Shown here piece by piece: positions 9,613-19,643 of a stretch of 64,000 nt of DNA. Each line of letters starts with the position of its first letter. The first letter of the stretch is position 1. The translations under genes and the position numbers were made by a program. The stretch comes from Candidatus Accumulibacter similis. GTDB taxonomy: Bacteria > Pseudomonadota > Gammaproteobacteria > Burkholderiales > Rhodocyclaceae. Under the pieces are notes generated by a model. That model saw only the letters and a list, made by a program, of their open reading frames with translations. It searched no databases and was not told the origin of the DNA. The stretch covers positions 3,096,415 through 3,160,414 of the forward strand of contig CP054595.1 in the NCBI GenBank assembly GCA_013347225.1. The letters run 5' to 3'.

Positions 9613-11291
9613 CAGGCGTCCCGCCCGTAATGGAAGCGGAGCACGCGTCCCAGCCACGGCACCCAGCCCGGGTCGAGGTCGAGACCGGCGCGCCGCAGGC
9701 GCAGGTCGACCGCATCCAGATCCTGCCAGACATCGGCGTGCGTCGGCGTCAGCGACAGCCGCGCCGGCCGGCAGACGAGACTGCAGAGGCCGATGCCGAC
9801 GCGCCGGCGCAGATGCCCGCGGCAATTGCACAGCCAGCGCGCGGCCTCGCCATCCGCCGCAACGTCCGGATCGAGCGCTTGCCCGAACAACAGCCAGATC
9901 GGGTCGTCGCCGTCGACCGACAGCCGCCGCAGCAGCAGGACGAAGATCCGTTGCGGCATGTCGCGTCGTGCGGCGTCCTCCGCCAGCCAGCCGGCGAAAC
10001 CGAGACCGCGCAGCACGGGCACCAGGAACAGCAGGCCACCGGCGGCAGTGGGTTGTCGGCGGGCGATTCCTTCACCGCCCGCAATCAAGGCGGCAGCCGC
10101 GGGAGCCAACGGCCCTGCTGCCGGCGGCGACGCTACCGGCCGGCTGGCGGCCGGCGTCCGGCTCGTGGCGGAGATTGCGGCCGCGCTCGTCGGACGCGCG
10201 GTGAAGCCGGGCGCGTCCGCCAGCGGCGGCTGCACGCGATCGGTCCGAGCGCGTTCCGGCCCGCCACCGGTAGCCGCAGTCCCACTGTCGGCGCCGCCGA
10301 TTGCTGCCGGCCGGCGTGGCGATCGCGGCCGCTCGCGACGGGCGACCGCACCGCCGTCGCCGTCGCCGTCATCCCGGCGATCATCGCCGCTACCGGCGAT
10401 GGTGTCACCGGCGGTGCTGCTGGCGGTCGTCTCGCTCCTCGTGCCGGTGGGCAGACCGCACACGGTGGCGGCAACGGCGTCATCTGCGTCCCGGCGTGCC
10501 GCGGCGCCCTCGATCGCTGCGGCGACACCCGGAGCCGCTGCTCGCTGCCCGGCATCCGGCAGCGCGTCCGTCGCCGGCCGCGACGCCGACGGGCTGCCGC
10601 AGCGCCGTGCCAATCGTGCCAGCCAGAGGTGGCGTTGATCGTCGCTGCCGAGCTGCCGCAGCGACCAATCGAGCGCCGCCTGCCAGGCCTGCGGCGACGC
10701 GTCGCTTGCCGGCGCCACGGCCTCGCCGCAGGCCGCGTCGAGAATCGCGACGTCGCCGGGCGAGAGTGCGAGCAGCAGGCGCGCGCAGGCGCCGTCGTCG
10801 TGCGTCAACAGCAGCGCCAGCCAGCGCGGCAAGGCAGCCGGGGCTTCGGGCAGCGCCGCCAGCGACAGCGCCACTGCCCGCAAGGCCTGAGCACCGTCCA
10901 GCGCCGGACGGTAGCCGCTGACCAGCAGCGGCCAGCACCAGGCCGCACGCGCGGCCCGCGTCAGGATCAGTCGGGTCAGCAGCAGATGCGCCGTCAGCGC
11001 ATCGGCAAAACGAACGGCCTCTGCCGCCGCCAGACGGGCATCTCCGAGCAGCGCGCCATCGATCGCCACCGCCGTCCGGCAGGCAGCCGCGAGTTGCCCC
11101 GCCACCTGCTGCGGTGATGCCGTGCCGGCAAAGGGCGGCAGCCGCAGCCGCCGCAGCAGCACCAGCTCGCCGCCTTCACCGGGCAGGCTGGCAGTGCGCA
11201 GCGCGTCCTCGATGAGGAAGGCGCCGCGCCGTGCCAGCGCAGCGTCGGGCGCACGGATCGACAGGCGACGGACGCTGCGCTCGGCGAGCAT
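9609..11291 (-). CDS. Uncharacterised eCIS protein adjacent to the ATPase
   Basis: 560 residues. The N-terminal 230 residues are helical and Ala/Leu-rich. Residues about 240-390 form a low-complexity Asp/Gly/Arg/Pro linker. The C-terminal 170 residues are ordered again, with GGLLFLVPVLRGLGFAGWL and the closing motif DPGWVPWLGRVLRFHY. Its place next to the ATPase matches where Afp14-type tape-measure or assembly proteins sit in Afp/PVC, but it is not an obvious coiled-coil tape measure. The ATG lies 4 bp after the previous gene, with GAGG just upstream. Function unknown. Confidence 0.75.
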   Translation of the reverse strand: MLAERSVRRLSIRAPDAALARRGAFLIEDALRTASLPGEGGELVLLRRLRLPPFAGTASPQQVAGQLAAACRTAVAIDGALLGDARLAAAEAVRFADALTAHLLLTRLILTRAARAAWCWPLLVSGYRPALDGAQALRAVALSLAALPEAPAALPRWLALLLTHDDGACARLLLALSPGDVAILDAACGEAVAPASDASPQAWQAALDWSLRQLGSDDQRHLWLARLARRCGSPSASRPATDALPDAGQRAAAPGVAAAIEGAAARRDADDAVAATVCGLPTGTRSETTASSTAGDTIAGSGDDRRDDGDGDGGAVARRERPRSPRRPAAIGGADSGTAATGGGPERARTDRVQPPLADAPGFTARPTSAAAISATSRTPAASRPVASPPAAGPLAPAAAALIAGGEGIARRQPTAAGGLLFLVPVLRGLGFAGWLAEDAARRDMPQRIFVLLLRRLSVDGDDPIWLLFGQALDPDVAADGEAARWLCNCRGHLRRRVGIGLCSLVCRPARLSLTPTHADVWQDLDAVDLRLRRAGLDLDPGWVPWLGRVLRFHYGRDAW

Positions 11292-11295
11292 CGAC

Positions 11296-14200
11296 CTACC
11301 TCATCTTGACACTGGCGAGGCGCGCCGTACTCATCGCCACCGGGCTGTCGGCGGCGACGAACTGCACCCGTGTCTCGGCCGCCAGCTCGAGCCGGTTGCC
11401 ATCGACCTGCAGGACGGTGGTCTGCACCTCGCCGCTGCCGAGGTCGTCTACCCGCGCCCGCGCCACCACCCGGTCGGCCTGGTAGAGCAGCGCCTGCATG
11501 CCGACGCGGAGCTTGAGGCCATCGCTGACGCGCACCGGCAGCCGCACCCCGGGCGCGGCCGTCACCGGCGCCGGCAGGCGGCCGGCAATGATGCGGTTTA
11601 CCGGCGCGTGACTGGCGAGCAGCAGGCACATGTGCACGAGGTCGTTGATCAGCCCCTCTCCATCCTGCTCACCCAGCTTCATCTGACCGAAGAGCCAGTC
11701 GGCGTAACCCTGCAGTTGCCGCCGCGTCTCGTACTCGAGTTCGCCCCAGCGCGGCAGGCCGGCGAGGTTGCGCAACCGCGGCGCGGCGTCGAACTGCGAC
11801 AGGCGCTCGGCCCAGTCGAGACGGATCGACGGCAGCACCTCCGAGAAGGCCTCGTGCAGGCAGGCGGCAATGCGCGAAATCTGCTCGAAGAGCGTCGCTG
11901 CCTGGCTCGCCACCGCGCCGCTGCCATGTTCGCCGTCGATCAGGTCGCCGAGCGACACCACCTTTTCGGCCTCGGCACGCGCCCCCTGCCAACCCATGCG
12001 GCCGATCAGCACCGGGTCGATGCGCGTTGCCGCCGCCCGCAGTTGCTGCACCGAGGCGAGCTGCCGCCGTTGCAGCGCACCGATCGCGGCGGCGACGCCG
12101 CGCGCCGTGGTGGCGGCAAGCGGCTGCGCGGCGACGCGCAGTCCCATGATCTGGCTGCGCAACTGCGCCGACTGCATGGTCTTCAGCAACAGGTCGACGC
12201 GATCGAGCCGGTCGAGCAGCGCCGGCAGCGCGACGAACCAGCGCGCCGGTGCCTCGCGCACCAGCGCCAGCAGGTCGGCGAGTTCGTCCGGCGCCTCCTG
12301 GTGCGCCTTGAGGCAGGCCGGCACGGGCGCTTCGAGCAGGCCGGGGTCGAGCTGCCGCAGCGGTGCCTGGACGATCAGCTCGGCCTCACGCGGCCGCTGG
12401 TACGCGATGAAGTGGACGTGCTCGCGCAGGACCTGCGCCCGGCGATCGTTGATCGCCGCCAGGCGTGCCTCTTCCTCGGCCATCAGCGCCCGCGTCACCG
12501 AAACGTCGTGGCGCGCCTCGGCAAGCGTCTCGCCGACCGCCTGCAACCGCTGCTCCAGCGCCACCGCCTGCAGCCGCAGGCCGTCAAGGACTGCCTGGCT
12601 GCGGCCGATGGCGTCGCGGTAGAGCTTGATGCGTCCTTCGAGCTGCCGCATCAGCGCGACCGTGTTGTCGGAGAGATCGGCGCCGTCGGCGAAATACGCC
12701 GATTCGTCGATCTTGCTGCGCCGCGGCGCCTGCAGCATCAGCGGCAGCCGCCAGCGCTGGCGCAGGACGGTGGCGAGCGGCAGGCTGCGACGCAGGCCGT
12801 TGATCGTCGCCTGCTCCTGCGCATCGTCGCTGTCGACGATGGGCAGCGGGCGGGCGTTCGGGCCACTCAGCTCGCTTTCCGCTTCGAAGAACAGCGCCGG
12901 GTCACCGCGGACGCCATTGAACTGGATGCCGTCGAAGAGCCCCGCGCTGTCGCCGCCGTCCTCGCCCTCGAGCGTGTCGGCCAGCGCGATCAGGCTGCGC
13001 ACCGCCTCGTACCGCGTGGACGTCGTGTAGTCCTTGGCCTCGTTCGCCTTCGGTGCCTCGAGCCGTTCGGCGATGCTCAGCGTGCGCACCTCGGCCTTGC
13101 CAACCAGCGGCGCGGCATGCGTGATGTCGTAGGGCATGAAACTGCTGCCGCTCGAGAACAGCTCGGCCTGCGTCGTCTTGCGCGCGATCGTGTTGTTGTC
13201 CAGTTGCGTCGTCTCGGCCAGGCGCAGGTTCGCCGATTCGCCCAGTTGCAGGTTCTCGCTGCCGCCACCGCCAAGCAGGATGTCCTGGCGGCCACCACCG
13301 AGACGCAGTTCCTGTGCCTCACCGGCGGCGAGGCTGAAGCCTTGACCGCCCAGTCGCCTGGCGTCGCCGCCCGGCGCGGTCGCGGTCGAGATGCTGCCGG
13401 TCGAACCGAACGCGCCGGCACCGCCAAACGCGGCCGTCGGCGCCGGTCCGCCACCGGCACCGGCGATCTCCCCCCGGGGCTGCAGCGAAGCGCCCTTCAG
13501 CTCCTCGAAGAAGCCGGCGATGCGCTCGCTCGAGGCGACTGCCGTCTCGGCGCGCGAGATGCTGGCAAGAGCCGGCGAGATCGCCAGCCGGGTCGCCGCG
13601 GTGGTGCCGAGCACCAACTGGCGGACGCGGTAGATATCGGTCTGCACCTTGACGAAGCTGTAGTCGACGAGATCGTCGGCGCGGTCCGCGCGACTCTTGA
13701 GGTAGGCGATGAAGCCCTCGAGGCCGCGCGCAAAGATCTGGTAGCGCTCCTGCGCCGACAGGTGGCCGAGCGCCGGATCGTCGTAGAGTGCGAGCGCTGC
13801 CGCAACCTGCCCGTTCACCCCCGCCGTCGTCGGCGCGCGCAGGTCGCGCGGCTGCAGGAAGCGCCAGACGCCGCGCGCCGCGGCGCCGGCCGGCAGCGAG
13901 CCCGAGAACCAGGGTCGTTCGACTCCGGCCGTACTCAGCGCACCCGCCGCGCCGAAGGCTGCGGTGCCATCGAAGAAGGTGAACGCCATGCCGTTGAGGG
14001 CAACGCCTGCGACGTCGACACCACTGCCTGCATCGACCGGCACCTCCAGCCTCCCCCAGCGGCCCGGGCGTGGCAGCGTACCGATTCGCCGCCGTGACGG
14101 CGTTCCTGCACTGCCCCAGGCAATGCGGTCGAGACCCCAGTAGGCGCGGTGCTCCCAGCTCGTGCCGCTGCGCCACTGCAGCATCAGTTGTGTCGGCGGG

Positions 14201-16320
14201 TTGTTCGGGTCCACGTAGACCCAGACGTAGAGCCGCTCACCGGCCGCAGCGGTGAACGCAGCGCCGGCATTCTCGAAGAAGTGCTGGTGCAGCCCCGGCA
14301 TCGGCGGCTCGACATGTCCACCGCCTGCGGGCGCACCGCTGCCGTCGACCGGCAGCACCGTTGTCGAGACTTCGAACGGCGCCCAGAGGTCGTTGTGGGT
14401 CATGAACTCCCAGCGCTCGTCGCCATTCTGGATCGCCCCCGCCGGCAGGACGCTGCAGAACCATTTCTTCACCGCGCCGCTGGCGGCAACGGCACCACTC
14501 ATCGCAAACGCGGCACGGCCGTCCTGCAGGGTGAATGCCATGCCGTCAACGACCTGCCCCTCGAGGGCGACCAGCGACGCCGGCAGCGCGAGCTGCACCC
14601 ACTCGCCCGCGGTCGGCAGGTCACCGGCGCGCATGCGCCCGGCGCTGCCATCGGCACCCCAGGCGATCAGGTTCTCGCCCCAGTAGGCACGATGCTCCCA
14701 GTTGCCGGCATGCCACTGCAGCATCAGCGTCCGCGGCGGGTTCTCCGGGTCGAGATGGACCCAGGCGAAGAGCCGGTCGCCGGTTGCCACCGCCAGGGTC
14801 TCGGTCGCCGCCTCGAAGAAATGCTGGTGCGTGCCGCCGCGCAGCGACGAGCGATGGCCGCCGCCGGCCGGCGGCGGCCCCCACGGCGCCAGCGACTCGG
14901 CCTCGAGGGCTTCGGCATCTTCGCCGATCGCCGGCACGACGAGAGCGTTGCCGCTGATCGCCCGCGCCAGTACCGAAGCGCGCGTGCGCAGCCCCTGCCT
15001 GCCGCCGAGCGCACGCGCGCGCCGCAGGACGAACTCGGCGAGGGTGGCGGCGAACTCGGGATCGATCACTTCGCGGATCAGCAGGCGCGGCTCGAATACC
15101 GACTGCGGCACCGGTACCAGCAGGCGGACGCGCTCGCCGAGCCCGAGGTCGAGAGGCGCCAGAGAGGCGGCTTCCGCCAGTGCGGCGTCGAGTTGCTCGC
15201 TCGGCAACGGTGCCGCATCGAGGATGAAACTGCCCGGAAAGAAGCCGCTCGACAAGGTGCTGAGATCGACCACGTTCGCCGGCAACAGGCCAAAGGGAGG
15301 CAAACGCGCATAATCCGCCGCCAGCGTCGCCGCATCCGCTGCCGTCTCACCCGCGGCGGCAATCTGCTCGGCGAGCTGCTCGAGGCGAGCCTGCCACAAT
15401 GCCGGCAACCGCCAGTGGATCGCCAGACCGCCAGCGGCGCCAGCGATCCGCCCATAGCGCGCGTGCCCGCCGCTGCGCACGACGCTGGCCCGGTCGAGGA
15501 ACAGTGGCGTCCAGTCGTCAGCGCAGGCGACCAGCCCGAGCGGCACCCCGAAAAGCTCCCACGGCAGCGACGCGTCGGCTGCGAGCGCCGCCTCGGCATC
15601 GAACACGCGCCAGGCGAGGTCGTTGCGCCAGCGCCCGGGCATGCCCGCCGGCATCGCCGGCAGGCTGACGAATTCTTCCGGCCAGGCGTACCACAGCAGC
15701 CGCGCCGCGTCGCCGATCCGCCAGTCCTCGAAGGCAACGACGCTGTCGTTGCCGCAGCCGTCGAGGGCGCAGGGATCGGTGGCATCGAACTCGCCGATGC
15801 GGTCCGCCGACACCGGCTGCAGAATGAGGATGCCGACCCGCGGCAGCGCCGCCGGCGCCGCACTGACGACTGCACCGAGCGCCGGACCAACGGCCTTGCT
15901 GGCGACGCTGCCCGCGCCGCCGCCCGCCCCGCCCATGCCGGCGAAGACCGACGGATCGGCGACCACCGGCAGATCGGCGAGCGCCACCTCGAGCGCCTGC
16001 GGCACGCGCACATCCTCGCCGTCGACCGCCAGCCCCTGCCCCTGCATCAGCGCCAGGCGGGTACCCGCCAGACCGCCGGCAGTGTTGAACAATGCGCTCT
16101 CCAGCCCGCGCACGACCCCGGGAGTGAAGGCCTGCCCGCGCAGCGCGATGTGGCGCGCCGCCCAGTCCTGGCGACCGGACAGCGTCGGAGCGGTGAGGGT
16201 GCGGCCGGCAAACAGGTTCGGCCGGCGCAGCCACCAGCGGCTGGCGTCGGCGCCATCCTCCGGCGCGAGGCCGACGAGGTGCTCGCCCGACAGGGGCCTG
16301 GCAATCGGTGTGATGCTCAC
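11296..16320 (-). CDS. 1674-residue eCIS protein with duplicated lectin-like module
   Basis: GTG start at 16320 behind a perfect AAGGAGGTG. The first 480 residues are mixed and unrecognised. Residues about 497-660 and 677-840 are two copies of one beta-rich module, each containing HQHFFE, a WV(H/Y)(L/V)DP(E/N)NPP segment, LMLQW, a WEHRAYWG motif and GMAFT; similar modules are found in LamG/concanavalin-like surface proteins. Residues about 1000-1060 have a short LGGG/LGES repeat that could form a beta-solenoid. Residues about 1227-1300 are coiled-coil, and the rest is mostly helical. Candidates are a host-binding fibre, a tape-measure/fibre hybrid, or a baseplate appendage; its length and sugar-binding-like repeats favour surface recognition. 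Weakly supported. Confidence 0.8.
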   Translation of the reverse strand: MSITPIARPLSGEHLVGLAPEDGADASRWWLRRPNLFAGRTLTAPTLSGRQDWAARHIALRGQAFTPGVVRGLESALFNTAGGLAGTRLALMQGQGLAVDGEDVRVPQALEVALADLPVVADPSVFAGMGGAGGGAGSVASKAVGPALGAVVSAAPAALPRVGILILQPVSADRIGEFDATDPCALDGCGNDSVVAFEDWRIGDAARLLWYAWPEEFVSLPAMPAGMPGRWRNDLAWRVFDAEAALAADASLPWELFGVPLGLVACADDWTPLFLDRASVVRSGGHARYGRIAGAAGGLAIHWRLPALWQARLEQLAEQIAAAGETAADAATLAADYARLPPFGLLPANVVDLSTLSSGFFPGSFILDAAPLPSEQLDAALAEAASLAPLDLGLGERVRLLVPVPQSVFEPRLLIREVIDPEFAATLAEFVLRRARALGGRQGLRTRASVLARAISGNALVVPAIGEDAEALEAESLAPWGPPPAGGGHRSSLRGGTHQHFFEAATETLAVATGDRLFAWVHLDPENPPRTLMLQWHAGNWEHRAYWGENLIAWGADGSAGRMRAGDLPTAGEWVQLALPASLVALEGQVVDGMAFTLQDGRAAFAMSGAVAASGAVKKWFCSVLPAGAIQNGDERWEFMTHNDLWAPFEVSTTVLPVDGSGAPAGGGHVEPPMPGLHQHFFENAGAAFTAAAGERLYVWVYVDPNNPPTQLMLQWRSGTSWEHRAYWGLDRIAWGSAGTPSRRRIGTLPRPGRWGRLEVPVDAGSGVDVAGVALNGMAFTFFDGTAAFGAAGALSTAGVERPWFSGSLPAGAAARGVWRFLQPRDLRAPTTAGVNGQVAAALALYDDPALGHLSAQERYQIFARGLEGFIAYLKSRADRADDLVDYSFVKVQTDIYRVRQLVLGTTAATRLAISPALASISRAETAVASSERIAGFFEELKGASLQPRGEIAGAGGGPAPTAAFGGAGAFGSTGSISTATAPGGDARRLGGQGFSLAAGEAQELRLGGGRQDILLGGGGSENLQLGESANLRLAETTQLDNNTIARKTTQAELFSSGSSFMPYDITHAAPLVGKAEVRTLSIAERLEAPKANEAKDYTTSTRYEAVRSLIALADTLEGEDGGDSAGLFDGIQFNGVRGDPALFFEAESELSGPNARPLPIVDSDDAQEQATINGLRRSLPLATVLRQRWRLPLMLQAPRRSKIDESAYFADGADLSDNTVALMRQLEGRIKLYRDAIGRSQAVLDGLRLQAVALEQRLQAVGETLAEARHDVSVTRALMAEEEARLAAINDRRAQVLREHVHFIAYQRPREAELIVQAPLRQLDPGLLEAPVPACLKAHQEAPDELADLLALVREAPARWFVALPALLDRLDRVDLLLKTMQSAQLRSQIMGLRVAAQPLAATTARGVAAAIGALQRRQLASVQQLRAAATRIDPVLIGRMGWQGARAEAEKVVSLGDLIDGEHGSGAVASQAATLFEQISRIAACLHEAFSEVLPSIRLDWAERLSQFDAAPRLRNLAGLPRWGELEYETRRQLQGYADWLFGQMKLGEQDGEGLINDLVHMCLLLASHAPVNRIIAGRLPAPVTAAPGVRLPVRVSDGLKLRVGMQALLYQADRVVARARVDDLGSGEVQTTVLQVDGNRLELAAETRVQFVAADSPVAMSTARLASVKMR

Positions 16321-16336
16321 GGTCCACCTCCTTCAG

Positions 16337-18289
16337 TCATTGCCCGCCGCCATCGGTCTTGCCGGTCGACTCGCTCGTGCCGGCAGCAGCGGCCGCCTGG
16401 CGGCGCTTGCCGGACGGCGTAGTTGCGGCCTTCTCGCCGGCCGCCGTGGTGGCGGCTTCGGGCGGCCGCCGGCGAGCGGCCGCCGGCGCTGCTGCCGGCG
16501 CTTCGCCTTCGGCGCCGCGTACCGGTTGCGGCCGCAGCACGCTGCGCGCCATGGCAGCCAGTTGCGAGCCGCGCGCCCGCGCGCCATCGGCATCGGCGGT
16601 GCGCCAGTCGCCGCCCTCCGCCAGCTCCTTCAGCGCCGCCTTGCTCGGCAAGGTGTCCGGCCGCGCACGCTCGAGGCGACTGAGGCCATCGCCGACGCCG
16701 GGCGCTGAAAGATCGGCCGCCACCCGCAGCACGGCGGCCTGGTCGAGTGCCTGCGCCTGACCGAGTTCGCCGAGCGCAGCCGCGGTCAGAGTCGGCGATT
16801 CGACGAAGCGCGGACTCGCCAGGAGGCTCTCGATCTCCAGCGCGGCGCGCGGCGTCGCCCGTTCGAGCAGCCGCCCGAGCGCCGTCTCGAGCCCCAGCGC
16901 CGCGAGCCGCGGCGCTGCCCGGTCGAGCGTGTCGCGACCGGCGACACGGATGGCTTCGCCGGCCAGGTCGTCGCGATAGGCGAGATTGCGCCGGCGCACG
17001 AACCAGAGGTTCGGCAACGCCGCCAGCCGCGCCCATTCGGCCTGCGCCGGGTCGACCGGCGAGATCACCGGCGGCAGCCGCGGAATGCGCAGTTGCTGCA
17101 GGATCTCGAGCGGCTTGCGCGTCGCGACGAGATTGATCGCTGCCGGTCGCAGCGCCAGGATGCGGCTGCTCAGCCGGTTCGTGACGGCGCGCCATTCATT
17201 CCGCGCAACCGGCGCCAGGATCAGCACCGAGGTCGATTCGAGTGTCGCCGCAGAGGCCTCGAGGTCGATCGGCGGCAGGCTCAGCGACTCCTCGACCAGT
17301 GCCGGCAGCTCGTCTTCCGGAATGATCGAGAAATCGACCGCCATTTCGGGCGGAAAGTAGCGCTGCGTGAAATCGCGGCTGTCGATCATGCCGGCCGGGA
17401 TCGGTCCCGCCGGCGGCAGCAGCGGGAAGTTCTCGCGCGCGGCGAAGCCGCGACCGCCGCTTGCCGCCAGGATGTCTGCCAGGTGCACCTGATGCTGCAC
17501 CAGATGTGCCAGCCGCAGCGCCCGCGGCGCATAGCCGAGGCCCGGCAGGTCGGCACGGTCGGCACCGAGTTCGCGTCGCACCATCGCCTCGTCGACCCAG
17601 ACGAGGACGTTGTTCATCAGCGCCAGCATGGCCAGCGGCAGGACGTTGGCCGACACGCCGCGGACGCCGTCGCCGGCGAAGATCGCCGCTGCTGCCCGCC
17701 CGCGACGGGCCGGCAGGGCATCGGCGGCGCCATCGTCCTGCCACGGAACGAGGACGATGGCGGTGGCTTCGACGACATCGCCATCCTCGACGGTGCGCTG
17801 GCCGGTGATCGACGTCGGGTAGGCACCGATCGGATTGTCGGTGAACTCGACCGGCCGCAGCGCCAGCACGAACAGCCCGGTGCGGTTGCGCAACGGCGGC
17901 TGCGGCCGCCTGCCGAGACCGAAGCGCGCCGTCAGTTGCTGCGCGCGCGGCACATCGGCCAGGCGCACCTCGAGCGGGCGCGGCAGCAGGACCAGCTCGC
18001 CAGCCGGCGTGACCCCGTGGCCAGCGGCGATGGTCAGCCGGTCACCGGCGCTGCCGCGGTCGACATCGAGGCCGCGGGCGACGCCGCTGCCCGCCGCCTG
18101 GCCGAGATCAGCCTCGCGCGTGAGGATGTACTCCTGGTCGCGGGTGAGATCGCGTGCCGCCAGGAAGCGGCCGTCGAAGTAGCGTGGCCGTTCGCGGCGC
18201 GGGTCCTCGATCAGCACGCCGGCAGTCCTCAGTGACGCCACCTGGTCGGGTGCCAGATTTACGCGGCTTTCGCCAGTGCTCAGGTTCAT
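16337..18289 (-). CDS. eCIS accessory protein with YFDG-type N-terminal domain
   Basis: 650 residues; ATG at 18289 with GGAGGA upstream. The N-terminus has PRYFDGRFLAARDLTRDQEY followed by GVARGLDV, LTIAAGHGVTPAGELVLLP, a pattern shared with the neighbouring gene at 18336-19313 and seen in other phage-tail-like loci. The middle is mixed alpha/beta with no catalytic motif found. The last 100 residues are a basic Ala/Pro/Lys low-complexity tail. Probably a peripheral baseplate or particle-decoration protein; no function can be read from sequence. Confidence 0.75.
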   Translation of the reverse strand: MNLSTGESRVNLAPDQVASLRTAGVLIEDPRRERPRYFDGRFLAARDLTRDQEYILTREADLGQAAGSGVARGLDVDRGSAGDRLTIAAGHGVTPAGELVLLPRPLEVRLADVPRAQQLTARFGLGRRPQPPLRNRTGLFVLALRPVEFTDNPIGAYPTSITGQRTVEDGDVVEATAIVLVPWQDDGAADALPARRGRAAAAIFAGDGVRGVSANVLPLAMLALMNNVLVWVDEAMVRRELGADRADLPGLGYAPRALRLAHLVQHQVHLADILAASGGRGFAARENFPLLPPAGPIPAGMIDSRDFTQRYFPPEMAVDFSIIPEDELPALVEESLSLPPIDLEASAATLESTSVLILAPVARNEWRAVTNRLSSRILALRPAAINLVATRKPLEILQQLRIPRLPPVISPVDPAQAEWARLAALPNLWFVRRRNLAYRDDLAGEAIRVAGRDTLDRAAPRLAALGLETALGRLLERATPRAALEIESLLASPRFVESPTLTAAALGELGQAQALDQAAVLRVAADLSAPGVGDGLSRLERARPDTLPSKAALKELAEGGDWRTADADGARARGSQLAAMARSVLRPQPVRGAEGEAPAAAPAAARRRPPEAATTAAGEKAATTPSGKRRQAAAAAGTSESTGKTDGGGQ

Positions 18290-18335
18290 GACTCGTCCTC
18301 CAGGGCGCCACTTGCCGCGCCAGTGTGATTGCTGT

Positions 18336-19313
18336 TCATCCGCCCAGCCCGAGTGCGCCGGCGAGCATGCCGAGGTGCGGCAGCACGCGTCGGCCGCCGT
18401 TGTCGACCACGGCATCGCCATTGCGCGCCGGCGGATCACCGGCCGCGACCGCGAGAAAGACCCGTGCCAGAAAGACGGCGGTCGGATCGAGGCGCGGCGG
18501 ATGGCCAGGCGGTGGTGCCAGCTCGCCCGCCACCGCGCTGCCGCCGCCGAGTTCGGGCCAGGCGTCGAGGACTGCGTCGTGCAGGGCATCACGACGTGCT
18601 GCGGCATCAAGCGCCGAGAGGTCACGGTCCTGTTGCGGCAGGCCGTTGAAGCCGTCGTCGAGGCCGTCGCCGCGCAGCACGAGATGGACTTCGTAGGCAT
18701 CGCGCAGGCGCGCCGTCTGCACGGCGTCGAGCGCATCGAAGGGGCCGGCGGCGAAGGCCGGCGTCAGCGCCTGCCGGCAGGTGACGAAACGGACGAAGAC
18801 GTCGGCGATCACCGCCCGCGCCGCCAGTGCCGGTCCGTCGGCGAGCAGCCGCGCGCTGGCGAAACGTCCCGGGTCGTCGAGCGCCGCCAGGCGCAACGCG
18901 TCGCCGCCGTCGCGCGCCAGTTCGCCAGCGAACCAGCGGTCGACGCGCAGGCACACCGCGCGCGGCACTTCCACCAGACGCCCGAGGCGATCCACCGCGA
19001 GACCCGGGGCAATGCGGATCTCCTCGACGGTCGTCGCCGTTGCCGGCGCCTGCCGCACGCGCAGCCCCGCCAGGGTACCGCCGGCGAAGAGGCCGCTGGC
19101 GCCGGCGGTCGCCGGGTCCACGCCCGGTGGCAGCCGCCGCGCCCCTGCGCCGCTGGCAAAGGCCAGCGCCCGCGCCAGGCGGTTTCGGTGATAGGTCTGC
19201 TCGTCGGCGAAATCGACCGCGTCGAGCAGCATGCCGGTGGCGTAGTGCGGACGCGTCGCGTCGGGCAGCGCGTAGAGCGCATCGTCTGATGGCGGGCGCA
19301 GAGGGCTGTTCAT
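18336..19313 (-). CDS. eCIS accessory protein, paralogue of the YFDG-type domain
   Basis: 325 residues; ATG overlaps the upstream stop by 4 bp. The N-terminal half contains HYATGMLLDAVDFADEQTYH, then GTLAGLRV and IRIAPGLAVDRLGRLVEVP, matching in order the motifs of the 650-residue neighbour. The C-terminal half is helical and ends near ARVFLAVAAGDPPAR. No signal peptide or membrane segment. Likely a structural partner of the larger paralogue in the baseplate region; function unknown. Confidence 0.75.
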   Translation of the reverse strand: MNSPLRPPSDDALYALPDATRPHYATGMLLDAVDFADEQTYHRNRLARALAFASGAGARRLPPGVDPATAGASGLFAGGTLAGLRVRQAPATATTVEEIRIAPGLAVDRLGRLVEVPRAVCLRVDRWFAGELARDGGDALRLAALDDPGRFASARLLADGPALAARAVIADVFVRFVTCRQALTPAFAAGPFDALDAVQTARLRDAYEVHLVLRGDGLDDGFNGLPQQDRDLSALDAAARRDALHDAVLDAWPELGGGSAVAGELAPPPGHPPRLDPTAVFLARVFLAVAAGDPPARNGDAVVDNGGRRVLPHLGMLAGALGLGG

Positions 19314-19621
19314 GTTTCGCTCCTGTCTTTGGCCGACTTGCGCGGCTTGCTGGCGCGTGGTCGACCGGGCACACGGATCGGCGTGACGGCAGGGGTGACG
19401 ACCGGCGTCACGAGTCCACCGGCAACGCCCGTCAGCGACGGCCGAACGGGACCGACGGGTACCCGCGCGATGGCGATGTCCACGATGTCCGGCACGCTGC
19501 GGCGCCCGTCGCTGGTCATGACTTCGAGCTGGAAGCGGTGGGTGCCGACGGCCAGACCGGCGTCGACGACCACGGTCGCGTCGCTGGTCCGGAGCGTGCG
19601 GCCGCGGACGAAGGTCGTCAT
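19310..19621 (-). CDS. Small beta protein starting with a PKD second half
   Basis: 103 residues from ATG 19621, 22 bp after the previous gene. Residues about 14-52 (VVVDAGLAVGTHRFQLEV, then SVPDIVDIAIA) look like the C-terminal strands of a PKD/Ig-type beta-sandwich. The remainder is Val/Pro/Thr-rich and ends in a basic tail (RPRASKPRKSAKDR). It aligns well with the start of the gene at 19644-19955. Inferred: a small particle component that packs against a neighbour's half domain. The start has only a weak, distant GGAG. Confidence 0.7.
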   Translation of the reverse strand: MTTFVRGRTLRTSDATVVVDAGLAVGTHRFQLEVMTSDGRRSVPDIVDIAIARVPVGPVRPSLTGVAGGLVTPVVTPAVTPIRVPGRPRASKPRKSAKDRSET

Positions 19622-19643
19622 GGCATCGACTCCGGAGCGGAAC

